Numbered from the stretch's first letter, positions 10,475 through 22,818 are shown. The stretch is DNA of 64,000 nucleotides from Viola odorata (GCA_963691705.1 OY829538.1:29904836-29968835), one strand, 5' to 3'. Notes: a model not told the origin generated them from the sequence alone. Program-made: numbers and translations.

Positions 10475-13400
10475 TCAATACATGAAGTATGTCGATGTGG
10501 CTGCTGGATTTGCCGAGTCCCTGCACAGAATAGATCGAGCTTCCGTTACAGAGCGCGGTGGCTCAAGATCTTTATCTTGCAGTGAATTTCCTACATGTCG
10601 CTGCATCTGGGAAGCAAAAGTGTCGTCCAATATCTAAAAAATGAAAGCAAAAACGAAAAAGATGGACATAGTTAAGCAATGAAATTATTTTGGGTACTAA
10701 AACCAATGCAAGTTCGACCCCGAAAGTTATGCTATAGCAGTTTAATCAGATGAAAAGCAGTAATCATGATCGTTAGACAAATGGTGAAAAATGAGAGTTA
10801 CCCCAAGAGCATAACAAGCTCCATTGTACCACACTCTGTTCTCCTTTCTGCCCTCGAGAAACTTTAAAACCATCTGGAACAATAGCACAAAAGATTACTT
10901 TATAATTAGAAAAAACTAATATTGGTTAGTCAGATGGACGTTAATTTACCTGCCCCATCCTATCCCAGAATCCACGACATGTTGCAACAAATATCCCACT
11001 GGCAGAGACATCATGCAAGTTGGATATAGAATCTATCAGTTGTGAACTCAGCATCTGCATTTTTTCACGGACCTCAGCCTCCCCATCTTCTTCCTTTATA
11101 TCCTCCAAAATTCTTTTCAGTCGTGTGCTTCGATTAGTTTGCACCTAAAAACAATTACATCAATGCATCTTCAGCCAAATGCAGATAGCGCATGAATTAC
11201 CTTGTTTGTTCAACGAGTGAGAAACATAAATGGACCCTTAGAACTATAGTATTCTATCAAGCCTGAAGACTAAGAGAATTGCGTTCAACATTCTTACCCA
11301 TATCCACAGTAAAAATGACTACTACTTTTTCCCCGAACAAGAGTAAAATTGACTTATTATTTAGTAGGGAATTGGAACTTACATTGCTAACAAGCTTTTC
11401 CACAATTGCTTGCAAGTAATTTTTGTATTTCGTTCTCAACTGAACAGTAACCCCATTCATCTGTTCCCCAAAAAGAGACTTTTTGTCTCCCGCTATGGGC
11501 AGGCAAGATGCCCAAGACTTCAAAATGTCCTCCACTCTACAATGCAAGACATCAAGAATTCTCTTGATGGTGTTTAGAAAAGTCCCCAACTGCCCACCAG
11601 AAACGTTAGTAAGAAACGTGTATGCATAGAATTGTCGCATGCACACACACACACGCATGCACACACACACACACACACGCATGCACACACACACACACGC
11701 ATGCACACACAAGTACCAACTTACTTGATTAGGTACTAAATAAGTTGTCATTGACTGCCTTCTCGTAAACTTTTGAACTTGCATGTTAAGTCGCTTCTGA
11801 ATGCCATCTTTCAAAGGAGTCAAGACATCGTTATACTGTTTCTCCAATGCCTTTATTATTGCTCTTTCCACATCAGCAACAGCCTTACATAAGAAAAGAG
11901 ATAAAGACATACAGTCTCAAAAATTGGCATAAGAGTAGAAACATCAGTTGATTGCATGGACTTTTGCTGCTCACTGACTAATTTCTGTGAGAGTAAGGAC
12001 TTACATTTTCCAAAATCAATGAGTACTGAGGCCACCGATTGATTACTACTGCATACTCACCAAGGGAGTCTTTAATTTTCTCATACATCTCTTCAGCAAA
12101 TGGAGAAGTGGAGTGATTTGTTAATACTCCATTCCAAGGAACCTGCACTCCAGGTTAGAAACAAGGTTAGTTGATTGGGGCATGATAAGAATATCCATAT
12201 CCTTAAAAGCACCTTTAGACTTTAGTACATGTTCTCCTTTCACCATTATCTACTTTTGGTCTCCATAAAGAGAATTTCTAGCCTTCTATATTGTTAAAAG
12301 TGGGGAGGTCTAAGACAGCATTGGAGATAAAAATTTACACCCTTGCAGCTACATAGCCAAAATATTTACCATTTCATGGGTTGCACTCTATTATTTCCAA
12401 TTATGACTGATGAAGGGACAAACAAATCATGATGCTTTGTATAAGAGGTACCTTTTCTGATTTACACAGTTCTAGCAAGTTCAGCTCCATATCCTGTACC
12501 CACACCAATATGTAACTATGAAACAAAGCCCTTGAGTCTACGCCACCTTGCACTGGACTGAAATCAAGAGAATAAAGCATGTCAAACAAAGAGAAGACGG
12601 CTATGGGACGAATGACACTTCAATTTAATTTTCTGAAAAAAATACTATCACATGCCTTATATTCCACAGCTCAAGATCCCGCTCAAAATCAGCAATTGCT
12701 AACAGAAGATCATTGACATAGGGCTGCGGGCTAGATGGAGGCCACATAAACAAGAAACCTCTAATCCTGCTATATAAGTCGGTGCTATACACAGCCGCTG
12801 CTATATTTGACATGTCAATGGAACTGAAGATAGAAAAAAGAGTCAGAAAAGACAGAATTACAGCTTTAATACATTTAACAGCAAGCATCTGTTGGTCTAC
12901 AACTAATCCAAAACTGCAGTTGTCTATTGACACTCATTGAGGAAGAAAAGTTTCTTCCTTCTTAACATGGTTTGCTAAGTCTTTCCTTGGGGTTAAGGAC
13001 TCAGTATTTTCTATAGAAAATACGCAGGTATCATGAGTTAAATCTGCTTAAATTATTTTGTGTTATCAATTCTCTTGCATACATTAACAGTAGAAAGTAA
13101 CATAAACAAGAGAACTTGTATTTAAAGTACCTTGGGAGTATGTTCTGATTGTGGATCTTAATGTCAGCTTGTATCTCCTTGGCAATATTAATACACAAAA
13201 TTTTCATCTTTGAATATGCTGTTGAAATAGTGATGGGATCCATGAGGAAACCTTCAGAATTGCTTGACACAAATTCATCAGTCTCTAGCATGTGCTTCCG
13301 ACACCTCTTTTTTGCTGCTACCTGAAAGAAATAATGCAAGAAACTAGTTAGCATTCTTGTATAGATAAAACATGAACTAGTACACACAAACATGAATAAA

Positions 13401-16400
13401 TTGTAGTAAAGGAACACTAATGTCAATATGGATACTATACTCTCTTAACTAATTATGTATTAGAGTCACAAACACGAACACATGCGCAAATCAAGAAGTT
13501 GAAGTTTGCACAATGAATGTCCTTAACTTACCTGCAAATAGTTTCTCAACACAGCTTGTGTGTCTTCAGAAAGTATATCATGAAGGAGGGTGTAGACTTT
13601 AACCGCAGGAGCTAGAGCTGGCGCTGCGAAGTCTTGCAACGGGCCAAGTGGGTCTGCCAACCCTGTGGGAGATCTTTCATCGAGTGATTTATAATTTTCG
13701 AGGACATTGGCCAGAAGACTCTCAATTTGTGTTTCACAATCTAGGAACACACTTTTCTGCAAAAATATATTACTTTAACTGGTTTGGGTTCTAAAAGAAT
13801 CTATGCAGCGGAAAATAATTAACAAGGTGAATCCAGATTTGGGAAAGAACAAATTGTGTTGAAGAACTGACAAATAGATTTATGAGTTAAGCTTCTACAT
13901 CAGTGGGTTCAGTAATAGACACATTAGATGTTTAGTCTGGAAGATTGTACCTCTCGTCTACTCAAACGTTTGTCACTTCTAGCCTTTGTAATGGGCACAA
14001 GTAGCTCATAGACAAGCTCTAGACAGTCTTTTGTTGGAGTGGCAACATTCATAACATGTGAAAGATACCTTAAAAGAAAATCAGATGAGTCATATAGGAA
14101 TAAATGGAAACAAAATACTATGAAATGAATTGTTAATAATTGTTGTAACTACCTCAACTTTGTATACGAGTCTGAAATTCCATAATAGTCTGCAAACTCA
14201 GTCAACAGCCACTTCCAAGATCCATGCAATCTCAAGTTTCGTGAATGAAAATGTTGTGCACGCATGGCAGCCTCCAATAGTAGATCATAGGCTAGAGTTT
14301 CTGCAACGGGCCCACTCTACGGCATAGAAATAAGATGAGTTAAAATCATGGATGTAAACGAAAGAAAGGCATCAATAGACCACATGCAAGCACATACAAG
14401 GACACTAGCCTCTACCTCACACATGCTCATGTAGCTCAGATTGGATAACTTAAATAAAGAATAATGAAGAATAACAAAAAGGAACTAAGAAGTAAAACAG
14501 CCTCCAATCGTATAATTTGAGCCCATACTTCTTGTCCAACCTGAGTCGAATGATCTCAACTTTTAGTGCTCTATTGGAGAAGAATTATCATATTGATACT
14601 TAAAATGTAATTAGGTTGTATAGGACAACCCACTCTTTGAAGGACATCGCTCCATAAAACGAAACAAATAAATGATTAGATAAACTAAATACCACTAACT
14701 CAATCTCATTTCCACATTCAAAACAACTTCAGCTTTCACTTAGTTACTCTTCAAGGTTGGTCAGCCGTCCTTAACCACAATATCCATGTTTATTTGTCAA
14801 GTGCAAACACTCCAATCCTCAAGGTAAAGGAATATAAAATTCAGTTCAGCTAATACAAGTGCAAAGAATTGAAACCTTGATACTATTAGTCTCATCACAT
14901 TTTATTGTGCTGCCAACAAAGAGCTGTATCTTTCCAACACATTCTTGATCATCATGGTATAATGGCCACCATCTAATTTTGTCATTCTGCATAATTCAGA
15001 TAGCATGTCAAATAGCCGGGCTGAAGCAGAAGTAGAAGTAACCTTTTTGCTCTTGCAATTTAATGATAGTGAGAGACATAAGGAAGGATACTTACAGGGT
15101 TATCACTTAGATGTGAGATGGGAATTGTTGCTCGACCTTGGACTGAATTTTTTGAATCTTGGACTTCAACTGAAAGAGCATCTGCTTCACTCTCTGGAAA
15201 ACTGAAATACAGGAAAATATAAGATTTTTGGGACCAATCCAGTTAATAACACTACATTCAACAGTAAATGACAACCATAAATGGTCAGTGGTTTGATTTC
15301 TTAAACCAAGATATAACACATCAAGTTGAAATTAAGAGTTATTATGACTTTGCATTGGACAAATCATTTGAATTTTACTTCAACCAACTACAGGTAAATC
15401 ATCAACCGACTTTACGAATTGCCAACCACTGGTACAATATATATAATGTGATTTAGCTACACATATACCATATGAAATTCCTATGATAATTTAAGGGACA
15501 GAAACTCTGTGTGGTCAACTGCATACAAGTAAAACAAGTTGAAAAGTCAGATGTGAACTCACAAGACATGGTAATCACCAGTTCCTGGCTGTAAGCAAAC
15601 AGTAGAGACTGGCTCCTGTTGTATATCTTCGGCAGCACTCTTCAGATGGAAGAAGCAAGCCACTTTCTCTAAAACATGGAAAGAGAATGCTCAGTAATCC
15701 ACTTCAACAATGAAGCAGGAAATTTTCTGAAGCATTTTAAAGTCGAAATGACTGCATGAGTACAGAAGTCACATGATCGACATTGAGTTTCCTGCTCAGG
15801 ATACAAACACTAAACCAGCAGGGAACTTCATAGGGAGCAAGTTTGTGATTATATGTGCACGAAATAATAGAGCTTGTAACTTTATTTCTTGAAAGAAATA
15901 CAAACCTTCTGAAGCCACTGGAAATGAAGATAAATTGAGAGAGTTCATTCTCATTTTCACCAGCGATGAAACCTGTCGGACATACTCTTTCCCCATTTGC
16001 ATGTACAGTACGCTGCGCTGTGAGTATGTGCCCCTAAGTTTTCTCCTTGGTATGATTCGAATTTTCCTTACTGCCAACATGCACAAATTTGTGAAGACAG
16101 GTTAAATCATATTACTCTGGGCACCTAGTTGGATACTCAAATTTGAACTGTGTTGTAGAAACAGTTGTAACTATGACATGAATTACCTTCCACTCTTATC
16201 TTTCCAGCAACCTTTTTCACCTTCAAAGAGCATACTTGATCTGCAGTCTTAGTAGTTTGGACTTCTACTGGCTGTATGCCCCGTGGTTGCAATAAAAACT
16301 TGTATAGTCTACATAATTAGAACAGGAAGGACAGATCTCATTACAAGTAGTAAAATAGCCATAAACTTATCGACGAGCTTCACATTTATTTTTGGTGCCT

Positions 16401-18093
16401 TTGTTCAAAAGCATATAAGCAGAAGGAAGCCTACCCAAATGCACTCCGAAGAAGTAGGCATTCATCACGCAGAAACTCAGGAGCCTCTGTGCAACCTCTA
16501 GCCCATGAATATAAGGACAAGCGGATGCATGCATCATAAGCTATCAGGGTTTGCCAGGCATATTGACCACTGCAGCAATTAATTTGAAGAGTCACCAGAA
16601 AAGGATCTGAAGTTACCATACAGAGTACGCAGGGACAACCAACATGGATCATACCTGGCACTATGATAAGACGAATTGTCCACTGAGGCTGTTTGCCAGT
16701 AAGGTATCTTTTCCTCCCTTTCTCCGGTCATGGTTGCACTTTGTCTGCCCATGAAAATATCAATAAAACCTAGATAGAATTTTATGGAAGAAAACAAGAA
16801 ACGTTCACTAGACAACAAAGACAAGAAAAGTTGAAAAATTAACTCCCCGCTGTTGCTAACATTTGCAATACCTTTTAACAGATTCATTGTTTTGGCTAGA
16901 TTGCAATGCTTGACCACCTCCTTTAACTCCGTCCAAACTCTCTGATTCCCTTGACTTGGAAACCCATCCCTCTGTTTGGTTACTTTCTGTTTCAACTGAA
17001 CAGCTCTTCTCTTGCCTTCCAAATTGTATAATAGGTGGTGCACTTGGAGTACCCATATCGCCTCCCTCCTTAAACACGATTGCTTCATTAGTACAATTAC
17101 CCTATATTCATATCAAGAACCAACCTCCATTTTGTAATTATAATAAAATACAACTAAGTGAGAAAATAAAAAGTTTAAAATCCAACAAAAATGCACAAAG
17201 AAGACGCATACGGACCAAACAACAGAACACTTAACGATCACTGAGTTTTAATTCTAACACATACAACCACTTTTCCACAAAATATGCAACAATAAATAGA
17301 ACTCACATTGAAAGCGCCATTTGCATTCTGTAAATGGACTCGGTCTTGAAGAGCACAACTGCCACTTCCTGTGCCTGCAGCCAAATTTATAAGCGCAAAT
17401 TTTCTAGTCCCAAACTCACCATCTGTAGTAAATCTCCTAAGCTTCCCTCCAGGAACTTCAATTCTCAAATCCTCCTTCAACAACCCTCTATTCAACCTAG
17501 TTCTATTCCTCTTTCCCCCAAACATCATCTCTTCCTCCACACCCTCCTCATAGCAGTGCATTACTGGCTTCTCCAACTGATCCATATGAATATCATAAGC
17601 CGAGAGACCCACATCTTCTTCCTCATCGTCCTCAGAGTAGTACTTTCCACCACCCACGTAGTCATGAACGGAATCCACACTTTCACTGCCATCACGACCA
17701 CCGTAATCATCATTTTCAAAGAGGCGCGACGGTGGGGTTACTAAACTATGAGGAGTGAGCAAACCAGAGTGGAATTTAAGTGGCGGCAACAAATGGGTAT
17801 TGCTAAAATTACTTGAAGCATTGTAGAGAAGTGGAGATTTTGGGAATGGATCAAGAGAAGGAGATGACGGCGACGGTATCTTGTCCGCTAATAACGGAGA
17901 CAAAGGAGACCGAATCCTGGGCTCTTCTACCTCCGAACCCTGATTGCACAAAAGCGCAGAAAAAGAAGAATCATATTACATTCGGCACGAGCTCAGATTA
18001 ACCACCAAAAAAAAGAAGGGAGAAAAAGAGAGCAGATGAGTTTACCCGCTTGATCCAGTTGATAGCAGACTCGTCTAAACCGTCAGTGAACAT
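10475..18093 (-). CDS. Conserved plant protein of unknown function, 22 exons
   Basis: This is an intact multi-exon gene. By tracing frame and splice sites I obtain exons 18093-18046, 17939-17307, 17068-16872, 16744-16655, 16569-16435, 16308-16187, 16070-15906, 15668-15563, 15201-15096, 14986-14876, 14316-14153, 14068-13951, 13756-13532, 13321-13131, 12823-12656, 12557-12452, 12142-12005, 11883-11725, 11589-11383, 11144-10950, 10873-10802 and 10633-10475. The sum is 3615 nt, 1204 codons plus stop, with no in-frame stop. It starts MFTDGLDESAINWIKR. Residues 17-100 are Ser/Pro-rich, 118-126 form an acidic tract, the middle has 'YAWQTLIAYDACIRL' and 'LRDECLLLRSAFG', and the end has 'ILDDTFASQMQ' and 'LEPPRSVTEARSILC'. 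I see no signal peptide or membrane segment. From memory it matches the plant family of At4g24610/At5g65440, sometimes labelled 'pesticidal crystal cry8Ba protein', a misleading name. The biochemical role is unknown. Confidence 0.92.
11637..11712. repeat. (CA)n microsatellite broken by GCATGC
   Basis: CA runs are interrupted at regular points by GCATGC, giving about 75 bp of almost pure alternating purine-pyrimidine sequence. It lies in the intron between exons 18 and 19 of the host gene, 13 bp from the exon 18 donor. Such tracts are length-variable and can adopt Z-form DNA. Confidence 0.9.
12558..12655 (-). other. GC-AG intron in the host gene
   Basis: Exon 15 ends ...ATATAAG and the intron begins GCATGTG. 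The acceptor is TTTCAG before exon 16 at 12557. The nearby GT (five bases further) would shift the frame relative to exon 16, while the GC donor keeps it. GC-AG introns are a known minor class, about 1% of plant introns. Confidence 0.7.
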
Positions 18094-18214
18094 GATTGAT
18101 TGCTCTGAGAGAGCGATGGGAGAGTGAGCGAGAGTCGAAGAAGGAGAAGGAGCGTTTATGGAGAGAGGGTTTTGAAATGGGTAACGGCTAGTTGTGACGC
18201 TGGGTTTTTGCTGC

Positions 18215-18222
18215 TATTTATA
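18215..18222 (-). promoter_or_regulatory. TATA box of the host gene
   Basis: TATAAATA on the minus strand lies 122 bp upstream of the ATG at 18093. This implies a 5' UTR of roughly 90 bp. The purine/pyrimidine-rich stretch just downstream (18100-18160) is typical of plant 5' UTRs. Only about 130 bp separate this box from the transposon-like element starting at 18355. Confidence 0.55.
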
Positions 18223-18559
18223 TTAATATAAAAGAAAACTAGAAAAAGGAGTGCTTTGCTTGCTTGTTGTTTCGGTGGAGGAGAGTCTACACATACATCT
18301 TCAGGCAGACTTTAAAAGAAAGAAGCACCATCTTTTAGCTCTGGTATCTATTTAGGGCCTGTTTGGCGTTCCGGTTCTAGTCTGAAAAGTGCTGTGGCAA
18401 AAGTGCTGTGGGAAAAGCACTTCTGGAAAAATTAGTGTGCCTGTTTGGTAAACATTTCTTAAAAGTGCTGTGGGAAACGAGAAGTTATTTTTGGTGTTTG
18501 GTTTGGTAAACACTGCTTTTAGAACTATGGTTTGAGTGTAAAATGACTATAAAGGGCAT

Positions 18560-19700
18560 CAGTCATTTTTAGTGTTATTTATTTACATGATTTAATTCAA
18601 TTTTTTTTCTAAACAAATAATTTAACTATGATTTTTTAAAAGCTGCAGTTTTAACCTTTTAACTATAAAGGACACAATTTGTTTCAAGCATTAAAATTAA
18701 TATTTTTTAGTATATATATAGATTATTTAAATCAATCTATTTCTTTAAACAAATAATTAAAATTTTATTAAATAAAGTTAAATATTGAGCACTATTTTAA
18801 AATTTTACATATATAAAATCACAATTATCTATTCATCATTAATCTATTACCTATTGAGTTACTTTTTTTATGCGAATACATCAATAATATTTTTTTAATT
18901 TTTTAAGAAATTAATGTAACATATAAATTTCTACTTTGACTCCATCATATTATTCAAATAAACATAAAAGTTGGTAAGTAACGTTACAATATTTGCCATA
19001 TGGTTCAATTATTAAAATACTCTACTAAATATTTAAAATATTAGGATCTTATTTTTTATTTTGGTATTGTCACTAACTAATTGATATCCAATCTTACATT
19101 AAATTATATAATTGGTATTTCTATTTTAGATTTATCAAAATGTACAATATTGTTGAAATATGTAATGACACATATAATAAATAATTTTTTTATGAATAAT
19201 CACATTTTTTTAGTGAATTTATTACATTTTTTGTGATAAATCGTTAACTTATAAATATTTTAATTAACAAACAAATTAATGGTAACCTAAAGAAAATGTA
19301 AAGAATTGTTTATTAAATAATACAAGTATAAATAGTTTACAAAAAGGAATTAATCCAAGTACCTAAATACATGTCATCTTGATTTGATTTCCATTGATAT
19401 TGATTTATTAATTAAGAGAATATAAATGTGTACCTAAATAAAACTATTTACTTTGCTTTAATTCTATTAAAATAAAATACATGATTAACTAACTAAAAAT
19501 ATAATGACAACTTATAATTAATAGAATAATTTCAAAAAATTATATCTATATATATATTTGACAAGTGAAACTATACAAGTATGTCATTTTATTTATTTGA
19601 CCATTATTCCCTTAAACTAAAATTTACCATAAAAATAAAAGAAAAAAATTTATAAACATCTCTGCCAATTTTATGCTGCAATTGTGCACATCTAAAATGA
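18560..19700. other. AT-rich gene-free stretch
   Basis: Very AT-rich DNA with no coding frame, no recognisable repeat terminus and no RNA gene that I can see. It fills the left third of the candidate element. Confidence 0.6.
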
Positions 19701-19731
19701 AAGCAAACAATTGGTCACATATTTTGGCTGC

Positions 19732-20110
19732 TTAGTATCCAATACAGAAGGACCAGTGACTTCCTCCATTTCCTACCATGCTTGATGAATTACAATTCAT
19801 AGCAAAAACCGTAGCTTTCCCATTGTCTTCATAACTCCTTTCATTAGGATGAGAAACGATGCCTAGTGTTCGCTCCAAGAAGGTTGTCCAAAGCCTCATA
19901 ACTTTATTTAATTGTTCTTTGGTTGAGCAAACCTCTTCACATGAATATTGTACAAGTTTATGCATGTCTTCATGAATGCCTACATCTGAGTATTCATACT
20001 CCAACTATGGAATCAGAGGTTGTCTGTTTCCAGTAGTGAAGGCAAGAAGCATGTCATCCTCTTTCTGCTGTTTCTCTTTCAATTCCTTGATCTCAGACAC
20101 CAGTGTTGTG
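19732..20110 (-). pseudogene. Captured fragment of a SIN3-like co-repressor gene
   Basis: The minus strand reads '[20 protein letters not shown]', then 'TGNRQPLIP', an in-frame TAG, then '[19 protein letters not shown]' and '[20 protein letters not shown]'. This is the mid region of plant SIN3-like (SNL) histone-deacetylase co-repressors just before their large C-terminal domain. The stop lies between two recognisable halves, so this is a decayed copy. Sequence on the low side (after '[13 protein letters not shown]') soon loses similarity. Unspliced flanking sequence lies upstream at 20110-20229. Confidence 0.8.
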
Positions 20111-20795
20111 ATATAATTTTCAAAAATATTACACACAAGATGGGCCAAATACAATAATGCAGAAAAAAAAACGTTTAAAACATACAGGAGGTTCAGATAA
20201 TATGCTGAATTTGCTTCAAATTTCTTCAAGGGAAATGTGCTTCAAAAACTCATGCCAGGGTTATTCTAATTCAAATCAAACAAACTTTGAAAATCATACA
20301 GAATATCTAATGCTTTCCAACATCAAAAGAAGTACAACAGGCAACACGACATCTACTTTCTCTCATGATTCCTTGTCATAGTACATTGTTCTTCGTCTGT
20401 TCCCTTTTTAATGCAACAAAGAAAGTTCAAAACTTGCAGATTCCATCCATGAGACCAAGAACACTAATCAAGGAACTGCCTAAATTCCTAAAAGTATCGA
20501 GGTTTAAGAACTGCCTAAATTCCATGAAATACTATGATGCAGGACTGGACACTGGAGACTACCAGACACTCAGGACTATCATAGCCTTTAACCAAATAAA
20601 TCCTTTCTAGTAAAATTTTGAACTCAAATCTAGATTTTAGCCTTGCAATATTGTAGCTGCACTTTTGACAAGAAATCTACAATCTGCGGACAAAATCTAA
20701 TATCACAAGTCAAAACAACAGAACACTAGACCCAAAATCTTTAACTGGAATAAAGCATAAGGCTATAGTTGCAGATTTATCTAGCCAAGAACTTA

Positions 20796-21270
20796 CCCTG
20801 TCCATCTACCACCATGCCTAAAATTCTGTCCATCAAATCCTGCACACACCACACCCATCCCAAACCATGTAAACCAATCATTACTTCATCCAAAATCAAT
20901 GAAAACAACAAACGGTTAAAGCAGTCAACCCCACCAACCCACCCACGCAATTTCAAACTCCATGATCACACATTAGCAATTAGACCATCCATGCATTGAT
21001 CATATCGAAAGTAAACTGGCAAGAAAACTAAGCAGACAATTCTACACACACGAATGAACATAGTCAAGCACGCATGCAATACCTGCTTCTTCCCTTGTTT
21101 CGAAACACCTAACTGAGTAAGCACATCCTTCAACTCCTTAATTCGAAAATATGACAGCTTCATCTTCAAGTTAGGCATATATAAGTAACCACCCATAAAT
21201 GCATAATTAAGCACAGAAAAGCAATCCAATTAATCAAATTGATTACCTTGCAACTAGAGACCAAATCCAT
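20796..21270 (-). pseudogene. SIZ1: Captured 5' exons of a SIZ1-type SUMO E3 ligase
   Basis: Three exons with intact splice signals are visible. Exon 1 (21270-21247) encodes MDLVSSCK and ends at a GTAATC donor. Exon 2 (about 21161-21085) encodes the SAP-domain motif 'YFRIKELKDVLTQLGVSKQG' ending KKQ before GTATTG. Exon 3 (about 20846-20799) encodes DLMDRILGMVVDGQ before GTAAGT. This is the N-terminus of plant SIZ1. A GC-rich 5' UTR-like block (21271-21480) precedes the ATG. The PHD, PINIT and SP-RING parts are absent, so no ligase could be made. It may still be transcribed, because the 5' region came with it. Confidence 0.82.
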
Positions 21271-22101
21271 CTGTCACTAGTTGGAGTGAGTGCAGGCGAC
21301 GGCGACGGCGGTGGCGGTGAGCTGCTAGGGTTGGCTGCTGCTGCCGCCTTCTTCAGTGATGAAAACGAGAGTAGCGAGAAGAAGAGAAAACGGATGCGTT
21401 ACTGTGTGGGGCTGATTTGGTGTACAACTCGACAGTGACAATTGACAAATGGAGTTTTGCAGGGGAATTTAGGGTTTTGCAGGGGAGAATGAGGAAGAGC
21501 GCAAGGTACTTACAGGTAAACTTATTCTAGCGACGGCGAGGGTGAGAGGCGGAGGGGCGAGGGCGAGGGTGAGACAGATCCGGAGGGTGAGAGGCGGAGG
21601 GCGAGAGCGGATGGCGATGAAACGATGAAACGAGGAGAGGAGAGCTAGAGCGAGAGAGTGAGAGAACGAGAGCGGAGCGTGTAGAGAGAGAGATTGGGGT
21701 AGAATGATATTTTTTATACCTGGTACAAGTTGTAATTTTAATAACTTGTACTGATATTTTTGTCCACTTAAAATTACAATACTCCTTCCCGTCCTCTTCT
21801 CAAAACCATTGGTTTTGGGCTGGAGCAATTTGCTCCTTCTCAAAACCATGGTTTTTCTTGGTTTTGAACTCAAGCTTCCCAAGAAGCTTGGTTTGAAAAG
21901 CAGTTCCCAAACAGCAATTTCCAGCTTCTTGGTTTTGAAAAGCACTTCTGCAACTCAAACCTGTTTCCCAAACAGGCACTTAGACTATTACTATTAGTCT
22001 ATTACCGACCAACGTAGTTCGTGCTTAGTTATGGAAATCCACCGTGTTAGAGTCAGCTCGTTTTAGCATATTTATATATAACTTACCTTTCTAAAATTAT
22101 A

Positions 22102-22362
22102 CTCTCTTCCGGATAAATTAAATGACTCTTTCTTACGAATTTTTACTGTTTACAATACTTGTTATTTTATCTTTTCCGAAGCATATATTTTATGCAAATG
22201 ACAAAAAATAATTTATGCATCAATCCAATTTGATGATGCTGTGGTAATTTGAGTGGAAATTAGGAGTAAAGATGAAACAATGTGGAATAAAATAAGATAA
22301 AAAATCATTATTCTACGAATTTTTACTATCATAAAACGTCATTTAATTTACCCCGGAGGAAT
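22102..22362. mobile_element. Degenerate Stowaway MITE
   Basis: The ends CTCTCTTCCGGATAAATT and, inverted, ATTCCTCCGGGGTAAATT share the following AAATGAC. TA lies on both sides. This is the Stowaway (Tc1/mariner) CTCCCTCCG-type terminus, worn down by mutation. It has no coding content. Confidence 0.65.
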
Positions 22363-22625
22363 TACTAAATAATATGAAAATTTTAAATTTATGTAAGTTG
22401 TAAGCTTTCATGTAAGTTTGAATCTTTTTTAATTTTTTTTTACACTAAATTAAAATAAGTACAATAATCAAGTTAGGAAAATATTTTTATAAGTTTTAAG
22501 TTTTTTATTATTTTTTTTACACTAATATAAAATGAGTACAATAACCATGTTAGAAAAATAAAGCATCAAATATATTTACTTGCAACATGTTAAATTTTTT
22601 TATTTACACAAATAAAAGTTTTTCA

Positions 22626-22781
22626 TACTCTCTTTGTCCTCGAATAAATGACTCCCAAGTCAGTTTCACGGGAATTAAGGAAATGATTAATTCATATTTT
22701 TAATGTATGTTTAGTCTATTATTCTCAATGATTCTAGTAAATATAGTCATTCAACATTAAACTTTATTTTCCAATACGATA
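22626..22781. mobile_element. One end of a second Stowaway-like MITE
   Basis: TACTCTCTTTGTCCTCGAAT is a Stowaway-type terminus followed by ATGACTCCC. The opposite end is not found before the LINE poly-A at 22782. The MITE was either truncated or interrupted by the LINE. Confidence 0.45.
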
Positions 22782-22818
22782 TTTTTTTTTTGAATGTAAA
22801 ACTTTCTATTGATAAAAA

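Larger units (their letters stand above)
18355..21979. mobile_element. Candidate PIF/Harbinger-like element with two captured genes
   Basis: The left end GGGCCTGTTTGGCGTT and the inverted right end GTGCCTGTTTGGGAAA are similar and flanked by TTA on both sides (18352-18354 and 21980-21982), as in PIF/Harbinger elements. Both ends carry AAAAGCACTTCTG-type subterminal motifs. No transposase is seen. The interior holds an AT-rich 1.1-kb filler (18560-19700), a SIN3-like fragment and a SIZ1 fragment. A 3-bp target site and short termini are weak evidence, so the boundaries are provisional. Confidence 0.5.

Noticed and set aside
11257..11910. A 217-codon single-exon protein with a Cys/Val repeat
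   Set aside because: It runs through two exons of the host gene and the intron microsatellite. Splice sites at 11725 and 11589 show the middle part is intronic.
16579..17088. A 169-codon minus frame overlapping exons 3-5 of the host gene
   Set aside because: It is in another frame or crosses introns. The exon model keeps phase through the listed splice sites.
10475..18093. Reading the host gene as a bacterial crystal toxin homolog because of its common database label
   Set aside because: Nothing in the sequence resembles a Cry toxin. The label is a historical annotation error of the plant family.
21469..21945. 158-codon minus frame in a GC-rich block
   Set aside because: It spans UTR-like GAGGCGG repeats and the right terminus of the candidate element. 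No homology is recognised.
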